Virus record (IMG/VR): IMGVR_UViG_3300035660_000054
Location: 1-31,929 of that record
Reading direction: 5' to 3' (one strand)
Source of the DNA: a virus
DNA length: 31,929 bases
The notes beneath the pieces were generated by a model. That model had not been told where the DNA came from. It did not search any database and worked only from the letters and a program-made list of their open reading frames with translations. Positions 17,213-23,901 of this stretch are shown in pieces; the first letter of the stretch is position 1; the number at the start of each line of letters is the position of its first letter. A program made the translations under genes and the position numbers.

Positions 17213-17242
17213 ACTCTAGGGATTTTGATGTTTGTTTGGCAA
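17213..17242 (-). promoter_or_regulatory. Candidate sigma-70-type promoter for the 17178 gene
   Basis: On the minus strand TTGCCA (17237-17242) and TAGAGT (17213-17218) are 18 bases apart. The -35 side carries TGCTTGCCAAACAAAC, nearly identical to the element before the dnaQ-like gene. The predicted start leaves a leader of about 27 bases with AAAGGA. Activity is inferred. Confidence 0.45.
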
Positions 17243-17274
17243 GCATGTCGTGCAGAAAATCGACGCACTATTCC

Positions 17275-17301
17275 TGGGGTGCGAAACAAAATCGCACCCT
17301 A
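17275..17301. promoter_or_regulatory. Perfect inverted repeat in the divergent region before the sigma gene
   Basis: GGGTGCGA and TCGCACCC form an 8-pair perfect stem around the loop AACAAAA; one GT and one TA pair extend it to 10. There is no T run on either side, so it is unlikely to be a terminator. It lies in the 225-base spacer between the 17178 gene and the sigma factor gene, so an operator or RNA hairpin in the sigma leader is plausible. Confidence 0.55.
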
Positions 17302-17403
17302 CAAATTCGCTGGTGTACGTCCCGGGATCGACACCCAACAGGTAGCGCACGATCGTCGAACTATTTGATCACTGGTCGTGGGCTTGGTAGGTTGTCCGTG
17401 AAC

Positions 17404-18195
17404 ATGGTGACCCCCACGGCACGTACCGCCTCTATGTACTACGCAGAGGTTGCACGCATGCCCCTGGTGGATGACCCCACCGAAGAGCGTCGTTTACTTC
17501 GGCGGTGGCAGCAGCAGGGAGACGTGCAAGCGCGCAACGCCATCGTGCAAACGCACCTTCGCTTCGTGGTCAAGCAGGCCCACAAACGGAGCAAGGACCC
17601 CGAGGCCGTCAAGGACTTCATCGCGGCAGGCAACCTCGGACTCCTCAAGGCCACCGACAAGTTCGACTGGGCCCGCAAGCCGTACATCCGTTTCCTGACG
17701 TACGCCGGCTGGTGGGTCTATGAGGAGATGTCGAACCAGGACTACACGACGGCAACGCTCGTCCATGTCCCGGCACATCGACAGAAGGCACAGCGACGCA
17801 ACGCACGTGAGTTCCGCGCTGCGATGCAGGAGCACGGTCCCGAGAACGCCGGCGTTCAAGCCATGAACCCTGGCCGGTCCGAGAGCATCGTCGTATCCAT
17901 CGAGGCCGCGCGCCACACCGCTGACGTCATGGAAGCCGAGCCGACGTCTTCCTACGGGTCCGATCGACTCCGGGCGCTCGTGCGCGAGGGCATCGGGCGT
18001 CTGCCTCCTCGAGAGCAGACCGTGCTCAACCTCTTCTACGGCGTCAAGGACGACGCGCGGAACCTGATCCAGATCGCCTCCATCATGGGCATCTGCCCCG
18101 AGCGTGTTCGTCAGATCAAGCTCAACGGCATGCAGCTCCTGCACACCGAGCTGAAGCAGCGCGTCGGCCTGTCGACCGAAGACGCGTACCTCTAG
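17404..18195 (+). CDS. Sigma-70 family RNA polymerase sigma factor
   Basis: ATG 17404 is used; a GTG two codons upstream (17398) is closer to a weak TAGG site and is possible. The 263-aa protein has region 1.2 (SMYYAEVARMPLVDDPTEE, 10-28) and region 2 (46-110) with NAIVQTHLRFVVKQA, AAGNLGLLKATDKFD and FLTYAGWWVYEEM, the -10-binding and melting helices. VHVPAHR follows at 120-126. Region 4 (196-250) has LPPREQTVLNLFYGV and a helix-turn-helix ending PERVRQIKLNGMQLL, which would contact -35 DNA. It should direct a polymerase to phage promoters: either the host enzyme or the phage enzyme encoded from 26120. It is isolated on the plus strand, and its stop overlaps the convergent gene by 4 bases (CTAG). 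Confidence 0.92.
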   Translation: MVTPTARTASMYYAEVARMPLVDDPTEERRLLRRWQQQGDVQARNAIVQTHLRFVVKQAHKRSKDPEAVKDFIAAGNLGLLKATDKFDWARKPYIRFLTYAGWWVYEEMSNQDYTTATLVHVPAHRQKAQRRNAREFRAAMQEHGPENAGVQAMNPGRSESIVVSIEAARHTADVMEAEPTSSYGSDRLRALVREGIGRLPPREQTVLNLFYGVKDDARNLIQIASIMGICPERVRQIKLNGMQLLHTELKQRVGLSTEDAYL

Positions 18196-18671
18196 AAGCC
18201 GAGGAACTTCGCTTCGTCGTGGCTGATCGAGACCAGCTGCGTGTAGGGCTGGCCGTCACGCGTGTACGCGACCGGATCCTTGAGGTTGCGCATGACCAGC
18301 TCGAGCCGTTCCACCTGCGCCTGCTCGCCCTCGATGAAGTCCTGCTCGGTGAGCAGGAAGTTGACGATGCCAGCGCCGACCGTGATCTGCTCTCCGCCGC
18401 TGCCGTCGATCATCCCCGTGGACCCGGTGCTGCTGGTGCTGTAGTTCATGATCATCGCGCCGGCCTTCTGCGCCTGACGGGCCTGCTTCATGACGTCAAG
18501 CAGTGCAGCATCCGTGATCCTATACTCGGTACGCACCTTGGCGATGCGCGCGATGCGCTCCTCCACCTTGGCCTTGATCGAAGTGACCTTGGTCGTCATC
18601 GCTGTGACCAGCTCGACCGCGGTCTTCTGGTACTCGTAGCGGAACATGTTACCGATCTGCTGAACCTGCAT
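18192..18671 (-). CDS. Unknown phage protein, helical (159 aa)
   Basis: ATG 18671 follows TAGGAGAGACC, a good ribosome binding site. The product starts MQVQQIGNMFRYEYQKTAVE. Its first 70 residues look like one long charged helix with coiled-coil character. A Ser/Thr/Gly stretch around residue 80 follows, then a mixed C-terminal part. No motif or family is recognised. It is 8 bases downstream of the 19168 gene and is probably in the same operon. Confidence 0.75.
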   Translation of the reverse strand: MQVQQIGNMFRYEYQKTAVELVTAMTTKVTSIKAKVEERIARIAKVRTEYRITDAALLDVMKQARQAQKAGAMIMNYSTSSTGSTGMIDGSGGEQITVGAGIVNFLLTEQDFIEGEQAQVERLELVMRNLKDPVAYTRDGQPYTQLVSISHDEAKFLGF

Positions 18672-18679
18672 GGTCTCTC

Positions 18680-19168
18680 CTAGAGTTTGGTTTCACGCAC
18701 CGATGCAGCGATAGTCTCGTCGCACAGTGTTTGAATGTCGTTGAGGGTGTTGGGGCCTGGTTCTACCTCGAGCGTCTTGAAGATCGTTAACTGCCCTGCC
18801 TTGTTCAAGGCAAGGCCAGAGATCGACGTACTCATCAAGTCAACACGCAAGGCTGCCGATACAGCTTTCTTCGCATTACGCGCGAGCACTCGAATCATCG
18901 AGAAGTCGATCGCCGAGAATGCCCAACCGTCAGGTTGTTGCTGCATCAGCGTGCCCATCAAGTTGATGGGGTCGACGGGCGCTTGCCCGAGAATGGACAG
19001 CACCGCATCCGCGTTGCACACCCCGAGCTTTTTGAGCTTGGCGAGGTTTTTGATCACGGACGGTGATAGATGCTCGCTGACCTTCAATTCGATGATGAAG
19101 GGCGGTGCGATGTCAAAGACGTCGTCCGTATTGTTGCCAGCCAGTGTCTCGAGAGTGAACGTCTTCAC
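18680..19168 (-). CDS. Unknown phage protein (162 aa)
   Basis: GTG 19168 overlaps the TGA of the small membrane gene upstream (GTGA), so coupled translation is likely; a weak AAAAAGG lies further upstream. The product starts MKTFTLETLAGNNTDDVFDI and has a helical middle with a run of hydrophobic residues. No signal, membrane segment or known domain is recognised. Confidence 0.72.
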   Translation of the reverse strand: MKTFTLETLAGNNTDDVFDIAPPFIIELKVSEHLSPSVIKNLAKLKKLGVCNADAVLSILGQAPVDPINLMGTLMQQQPDGWAFSAIDFSMIRVLARNAKKAVSAALRVDLMSTSISGLALNKAGQLTIFKTLEVEPGPNTLNDIQTLCDETIAASVRETKL

Positions 19169-19317
19169 AGTGAGCGGGCCTTTTTGATGAAATCCAACGT
19201 GGATGTCTTCAACGTTGGGTCCTTGCCAATACGTTCAGCGATGAGCAGGGCGAGTGCCGCTGCTTCAAGCAATAGAAAACCGACGGCACGCAGACGTGCC
19301 GACGTAACGATGCGCAT
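19165..19317 (-). CDS. 50-aa small membrane protein
   Basis: ATG 19317 has AGGAG eight bases upstream; that AGGAG also forms the last codons and stop of the 19322 gene. The product starts MRIVTSARLRAVGFLLLEAA and continues as a hydrophobic helix to about residue 28, then a charged tail, so one membrane segment with a basic N-terminus is predicted. Its TGA overlaps the next GTG. The good ribosome site and both junctions make it more likely real than chance. Function unknown. Confidence 0.6.
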   Translation of the reverse strand: MRIVTSARLRAVGFLLLEAAALALLIAERIGKDPTLKTSTLDFIKKARSL

Positions 19318-19321
19318 GGAG

Positions 19322-19564
19322 TTACTCCTCTACGTGCGCGATGACGCGCTCGCGGTCGATGTTGCGCAGCGAGAGCGAGCGGAGAGTACGCCCCTCCAGG
19401 ATCTCGCCGACGACGAAGTAGAACTCCGCGGCGACTTCCGTGACGGTCTTGTTGGGGTCGTTTTGAACGGCACACCAAACGGCACGGATGTCGCGCAGTC
19501 GTCCAATCACGTCGTTCGCGACGCGGACGCTAACCCCGCTCCGACCTCCGCGCCGTCGACTCAC
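19322..19564 (-). CDS. Unknown 80-aa protein
   Basis: GTG 19564 overlaps the TGA of the zinc-ribbon gene (GTGA), and AAAGG lies just before it. A longer in-frame start at 19660 would run through the zinc-ribbon gene and is rejected. The product starts MSRRRGGRSGVSVRVANDVI, with a basic N-terminus and then a compact helical region containing WCAVQNDPNKTVTEVAAEFYF. No family is recognised. Confidence 0.6.
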   Translation of the reverse strand: MSRRRGGRSGVSVRVANDVIGRLRDIRAVWCAVQNDPNKTVTEVAAEFYFVVGEILEGRTLRSLSLRNIDRERVIAHVEE

Positions 19565-19728
19565 GCCTTTGAGCCTCGGGGCTCGAACGGCTTCGTCCCG
19601 CAATGCAGGCACGTCGGCACGTTGACGTTGTTCAACAGCACGCGGTCGCAAGACGGGCATGTGGGTTGTGCCTTCTCAGAAGCAGTCTTGATCGCTTCGG
19701 GGTCTACATCGACGCCAAGTTTCTCCAT
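19561..19728 (-). CDS. 55-aa zinc-ribbon protein
   Basis: ATG 19728 lies 9 bases after the stop of the upstream gene. The 55-residue product starts MEKLGVDVDPEAIKTASEKA and has CPSC at 24-27 and CLHC at 40-43, a regular four-cysteine zinc ribbon with a 12-residue spacer. Such ribbons bind nucleic acid or proteins. The specific role is unknown. Its stop overlaps the next start. Confidence 0.68.
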   Translation of the reverse strand: MEKLGVDVDPEAIKTASEKAQPTCPSCDRVLLNNVNVPTCLHCGTKPFEPRGSKA

Positions 19729-19737
19729 GTCGCTACT

Positions 19738-20073
19738 CTAGCGCAGGGAGACCTTCTTGCTGGTACCGATTCGGTTGCCCCGCAGGACGGTGTACTCGGC
19801 GGGGGAATCGGAGGCGTTCAGGAACTTCTCGGCTTTGTTGACCGAGTCGAACTCGTGAACGGTTCCGACCACCACGTAGACCTTGCGGGAGACGCGAGAC
19901 TTCTTGTCGTCGGCGTCATCATCCGCTTTCGGGTCATCCGGCTTGGCGGCCGGCTTGGTTTCCGGCTTGGCTTCCGTGGGCTTTGCCGAGGCGGTGGAGG
20001 TGGCGGCAGCGGCGGCTTGAACACCGAGCGGCGCGGTGGGCTTCTGGTTCGGTTGTGCTTGCGACATAAACAT
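19738..20073 (-). CDS. Unknown protein with Ala/Pro/Lys-rich linker (111 aa)
   Basis: ATG 20073 (or ATG 20067) is chosen because TTCCAAATGGTACGGAC precedes it, similar to the leaders of two other genes; the longer frame to 20118 begins near the HNH stop. Residues 1-60 are low complexity (Ala, Pro, Lys, Asp). The last 50 form a small mixed domain reading RKVYVVVGTVHEFDSVNKAE. It is probably a tethered domain. No family is recognised. Confidence 0.68.
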   Translation of the reverse strand: MFMSQAQPNQKPTAPLGVQAAAAATSTASAKPTEAKPETKPAAKPDDPKADDDADDKKSRVSRKVYVVVGTVHEFDSVNKAEKFLNASDSPAEYTVLRGNRIGTSKKVSLR

Positions 20074-20108
20074 GTCCGTACCATTTGGAAGGCACGCCTC
20101 GCAAGCAT

Positions 20109-20609
20109 TCACTGCCAATTGTCACCGCGCACAACCGCGCCAATCGTGCGGTAGTTGACCCCATACAACGCGCCAAGTTCGGCCTGAGTGACCCCGCCCT
20201 CACGGTAACGCCGTCGAATAGTTGCAACGACCTCCTCCGTTAGAATCGCGCGAGGTGAACGAGACGGGTATCGCTCCGGCGTTCGACGTCGCGGGTTTCG
20301 ATCCCCGGTCAGAGACCTTCCACGCTCCACCATATCGTTGGCATTGTCCGCCTTGGTCCCGAGCACCAAATGCGTTGGGCGAACACATGCCGGCGTATCA
20401 CACGTGTGTCGTAGAACGAGTTTCTTGGGGAGCGTGTTCCCTGCGAGACACCACGAGAATCGATGAGCTTGCCAAAGCTGGCCGTATTGTCGAAAACGAC
20501 CGTACCCGCATCGATCAACACCCCCTTGCCAGAGCCAACAACCGTCGGTGACTTGGACATGTCGCCAGAACAAACCCGCTCGTACTATTTTCCGCGACAA
20601 TGCACCCAC
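20109..20609 (-). CDS. HNH endonuclease with C-terminal helix-turn-helix
   Basis: A 166-aa protein of the HNH_3 type: CWLWQGGVDRCGYGRFR, then AHRFSWCLAGN, then LRHTCDTPACVRPTHLVLGT with the paired His and zinc Cys, then NANDM. Residues 122-164 look like a DNA-binding helix-turn-helix (TQAELGALYGVNYRTIGAVV) as in intron- or intein-linked homing enzymes. The start is GTG 20609, inside the last codons of the second RecB/Cas4-like gene (25-base overlap). It is probably a free-standing homing endonuclease inserted between two genes. Confidence 0.87.
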   Translation of the reverse strand: MGALSRKIVRAGLFWRHVQVTDGCWLWQGGVDRCGYGRFRQYGQLWQAHRFSWCLAGNTLPKKLVLRHTCDTPACVRPTHLVLGTKADNANDMVERGRSLTGDRNPRRRTPERYPSRSPRAILTEEVVATIRRRYREGGVTQAELGALYGVNYRTIGAVVRGDNWQ

Positions 20610-21499
20610 ATACTACACCACTTACTTCCGCACCACCAGTTCGAGGGATCGGTCATCGGAAAGTGTCCCAGGGCGATCGACTGGGCAACGCCCACTACCA
20701 CTGCTTCGGCGTGCTTGACCATCTTGTCCGAGATGACGCCGGTGAGCTTCTCGTAGCGCGGACGAGGCACTTTCGCGCGCCCCTTGACGACCATGTCGAC
20801 TTGAACGTCGGGCACGTGCTCGACACCCGCGTAGATCGCGAACTGCAAGTCGTTCTGCAGGTCACCCTCGGACCACTTGTCCGTGACGACCTTGAGGTCG
20901 TGCACGCGCTTGGGCTTCGTGGGTTGCTTCGACCCGAGCGCTTCGCGGATGTCCTGGTACTCCTGCTCGGTGTGCGACTGCACCTGGATGCTGTCGATGC
21001 GCCCCAGCACGGGGAGCTTGATCTTGCCGTCCTTGGCACGGAACACCGCGTGGAAGGTCTTCTCGACCTCGATCGGCGTCGCGTCGACCGCGGCCTCGTC
21101 ATAGTACGCGTTCGTGCACTTCACGCCGGTGTCCTTGACCGAGCCCTCGTCCTCACCTTCCCAGTCCTCGATCAGCTTCTTCGTTTCGTTGAACGAATCC
21201 GAGTAGGCGTCCGTGGCCATCTCGCGCGAGGGCAAGGTGCCGGTCTCGAGCCGACCCTTGAGCACCTTCTCGACGGCGTTGTGCACCTGGATGCCCTGGA
21301 ACATACGCGCGACCGTGCGTCGGGGCTTGTGCTGGAGGTACGCCAGCTCCCACGACTTGGGGCACTTGAGGAACATGCCGACCTGCGACGGCGACAAGTA
21401 TCCACGCGGCAGGATGTCGACCAGCTCAGGCTCGACGTCAGCGGGTACTTCGATTGCGGGGTCGAGGAACGCCTCGACTTCTTCCATTCCAATGGTCAT
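20585..21499 (-). CDS. RecB/Cas4-like PD-(D/E)XK nuclease (second copy)
   Basis: ATG 21499 has GGAGG seven bases upstream and overlaps the stop of the previous gene. The 304-aa product has YLSPSQVGMFLKCPKSW with C46, then H73 in QVHNAVEK, D169 in LGRIDS, D201-L-K203 in HDLKVVTD and QNDLQFAIYAG. It ends with WWCGSKWC...HC (C290, C295, C301). This is the Cas4/AddB-like pattern with an iron-sulphur cluster. It shares the plan but not close sequence with the nuclease at 15110-15952, so the two probably do different jobs. The SNF2-like helicase is encoded two genes upstream, and a nuclease-helicase partnership is possible. Confidence 0.83.
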   Translation of the reverse strand: MTIGMEEVEAFLDPAIEVPADVEPELVDILPRGYLSPSQVGMFLKCPKSWELAYLQHKPRRTVARMFQGIQVHNAVEKVLKGRLETGTLPSREMATDAYSDSFNETKKLIEDWEGEDEGSVKDTGVKCTNAYYDEAAVDATPIEVEKTFHAVFRAKDGKIKLPVLGRIDSIQVQSHTEQEYQDIREALGSKQPTKPKRVHDLKVVTDKWSEGDLQNDLQFAIYAGVEHVPDVQVDMVVKGRAKVPRPRYEKLTGVISDKMVKHAEAVVVGVAQSIALGHFPMTDPSNWWCGSKWCSMWVHCRGK

Positions 21500-21876
21500 C
21501 GCTTGCCTCCAGGAAAGTCAAAGGACTCCCCTTCCATGAGTTGACGTTCGGGGACCGGGAACTTGCCCGGGTTGGTTGCGGCTGCTTTAGCTGATGCGCG
21601 CAGGACTGCATCCATGTCGACGGGCGCCTGACCTCCGTCGACGACAGCGAGCGGCGGGGGTATAGGTGCCGTGGGCGCAGGCGTGTTGAACGCTGCGGCC
21701 CCGAGTGCCTCCGGCGTCGACGGCGGCACGTCATCACGCGTCACCTCAACCGACACCACCGCCTTGTTCTTGGAGAACTTGATGTCGTCCTCCGAGGCCG
21801 AAATGCCTTGCTGCGCTAGGTCCTGTTTGATCAGCCGGACGATGTCCGACGCTTCATACGTCACCACGATCTTCAT
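21496..21876 (-). CDS. Unknown phage protein (126 aa)
   Basis: ATG 21876 has GGAGG six bases upstream and overlaps the TGA of the helicase gene (ATGA). A longer in-frame extension to 22014 is rejected. The product starts MKIVVTYEASDIVRLIKQDL, a small alpha/beta region to about residue 55, followed by a Pro/Ala-rich tail. It sits between a helicase and a nuclease in one operon, so an accessory role is likely. No family is recognised. Confidence 0.72.
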   Translation of the reverse strand: MKIVVTYEASDIVRLIKQDLAQQGISASEDDIKFSKNKAVVSVEVTRDDVPPSTPEALGAAAFNTPAPTAPIPPPLAVVDGGQAPVDMDAVLRASAKAAATNPGKFPVPERQLMEGESFDFPGGKR

Positions 21877-23858
21877 TTGGGACCTCCATGCAGTACGGGC
21901 AGGGCATACGCCTTGACGACGGGCCGGTTCACGCTCTTCGGATGAATGCACCCTGGTTGAAAGGGCTCCACGCCCTTCGCAAGGCAACTGACCGTATGCG
22001 GACAGAGAGCGCATTCTATTTTGTTTGTGAGTAAGGAATCTACGTCGACCTTGTGGTCGAGCAAGTGTGCAACTGCGGTCTCGAGCGTGCCGTGCCCGAG
22101 CATTCGATACACGGTGACTTTGTTGTTCTGTCCAATTCGATAGTTACGGTCCAAGCATTGAGAGTATGCGTTCAGTGAATACGGCAACGAGCTGTAGATC
22201 ATGTACGACGCGGAGTTCAGTGTGATGCCAACGCCCGTCGTAACTTGTCCGATGTAGACGCGAACCTTCGGATCGTTGTTGAACGCGTCCACCAAGGACA
22301 TCGGGTCACGTGACCCGCCATCGACGCGCACGTACCCCAGCTCCTCGCGCGCGAGCCGCTCCTCGATGAGGTCCATCTCGATGTGAAAGGAGCACCAGAT
22401 GATCACCTTGTGCGTCGAGTCGGCCAGGATGTTGTTGAGCAACTCCATGATCGCGTCGAGCTTGGGGTGGTCATCGAAGGTGATGGTTGTGGAAGGCCAT
22501 GGAGACTGGTCCACCAAACAACGAGGCGTACGCGGCAGGATCATCCGTTCGACGCACGACTCGCGGTGCTCGCACGCAGTCCCGCCACGCACCGTGTCGC
22601 AGAAGTACGGGTCCTTCTCGCTCTTGATGAGGAAACCGGACGTGACCTGCAACAACTTCATCAGCGCCGCGGCGCGATGAGGCATCTCGATGGGTGACAT
22701 CATGGCGGGGAGAATGGCCTTGGCGGTCGGGTCTCCTGAGCGGATCTGGATGCCGAGCTTCGCCAATTCAGCGGGGTCGATGCCCATCGTAATGACGATG
22801 TCGTCGTACGCCTTGGTCTGCGCCGCGGACAATGAATAATCGATGTTTACAAATGAGCGCTCGGGCAGGTCCAAGCACTGCTCTTTCGTACGTCGAATCG
22901 ATAAGAACGTCGTACGGGCATTGACGATATCGAGATTCTTGTAACCAACAACGATGGGAGAATTCGGACCGCGTGTGATGACGAACGTCTTTTTGTACTT
23001 CCAGTACGTCTCGGGCATGAACGCTTCGCCCAAGATCTTGTAGGGGCCGTACAAGTCCAGAGGATTCCCCTCGGTGGGGGACCCCGTCATGAGGATGCGC
23101 CGAGCCGCTTTCTGCGCGATCTCCCAGGTCGTCTTGGTTCGCGTGGACTCCCAGGTCTTGACGAAGTGGCTTTCGTCGCAGACCAAGATCCCGTAAGGCA
23201 GCCGTTCTACGAGCAAATCCACTAAACTTCTCGCAGTGTCGTACGTCGCCAGGACTATGTCGGTGCCCTCTGCCGCCGCCCGATCGAGGGCGTCACGCTT
23301 CTGTTTGGGCGTCCCGGTCAACGCGGCCCACGTGAGCTGGCGGCCAGAATGAAGATCGATCTCCCGTCCCCAGTTGCGCACTGTGACGCGGGGACCCAAC
23401 ACCAGCGCGGTGGTCGGATTTCGCGCATGCCGCAGGAGTCGAATCAGGTCGATCGCGATCTTCGACTTGCCCAACCCGGGATCGTAGAACAACGCGGCCC
23501 GCATGTTGTAGAACACGTGGCAGAGTCCTTCGATCTGATGTTGGTATGGCTCCGTGACGAACTTGAAGTCCGCTGGCAGTCTTTGCGCCTGCAAGCGCGC
23601 ACGCACGTCCTCGAGATCATCGATATGGCGCTGAGCAACCTCCGAGATCGCGACGTCGACGTCCGACGCCACCGTGCGGAAATCCGCGAGCACCTTGTCC
23701 GACGCGGGGAAGAACGCGGGGTACATCCACAGCGCCCGATCAGCATCCCAGGTGGCCCCGAAGATTCGACTGAATGTCGGATTCTGTCCGTGCACCAGAA
23801 ACACGGGCGTTCCATTGCCCGCACGTCCGACGCGGATTTCCATTTGGGTACGTCCCAT
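21873..23858 (-). CDS. SNF2-type superfamily 2 helicase
   Basis: A 661-aa protein starting at ATG 23858. An N-terminal part of about 90 residues (FGATWDADRALWMYPAF) is followed by the motor: Walker A DPGLGKSK (K131), LATYDTA, the DESH box at 228-231, and LMTGSPTEGNPLDLYGPYK (motif III). The second lobe has VIIWCSFHIEMDLI, YIGQVTTGVGITLNSAS and QCLDRNYRIGQNNKVTVYRM (motif VI, typical of SNF2/SWI2). Two Cys clusters, one inserted in lobe 2 and one near the C-terminus (CALCPHTVSCLAKG...C), may bind zinc. It likely translocates on double-stranded DNA in replication, repair or recombination. It is the first gene of an operon with the 126-aa protein and nuclease. Confidence 0.92.
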   Translation of the reverse strand: MGRTQMEIRVGRAGNGTPVFLVHGQNPTFSRIFGATWDADRALWMYPAFFPASDKVLADFRTVASDVDVAISEVAQRHIDDLEDVRARLQAQRLPADFKFVTEPYQHQIEGLCHVFYNMRAALFYDPGLGKSKIAIDLIRLLRHARNPTTALVLGPRVTVRNWGREIDLHSGRQLTWAALTGTPKQKRDALDRAAAEGTDIVLATYDTARSLVDLLVERLPYGILVCDESHFVKTWESTRTKTTWEIAQKAARRILMTGSPTEGNPLDLYGPYKILGEAFMPETYWKYKKTFVITRGPNSPIVVGYKNLDIVNARTTFLSIRRTKEQCLDLPERSFVNIDYSLSAAQTKAYDDIVITMGIDPAELAKLGIQIRSGDPTAKAILPAMMSPIEMPHRAAALMKLLQVTSGFLIKSEKDPYFCDTVRGGTACEHRESCVERMILPRTPRCLVDQSPWPSTTITFDDHPKLDAIMELLNNILADSTHKVIIWCSFHIEMDLIEERLAREELGYVRVDGGSRDPMSLVDAFNNDPKVRVYIGQVTTGVGITLNSASYMIYSSLPYSLNAYSQCLDRNYRIGQNNKVTVYRMLGHGTLETAVAHLLDHKVDVDSLLTNKIECALCPHTVSCLAKGVEPFQPGCIHPKSVNRPVVKAYALPVLHGGPK

Positions 23859-23901
23859 GGGGCGTCCGCCTTTCTATCATGTGATGATTGCGGGGTAAAC
23901 C

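Noticed and set aside
17275-17301. Inverted repeat as a terminator
   Set aside because: No T run follows on either strand and no gene ends nearby.
16387-17403. Long N-terminal extension of the sigma factor frame
   Set aside because: It runs antisense through the 16138 gene and the promoter region; sigma region 1.2 begins right after ATG 17404.
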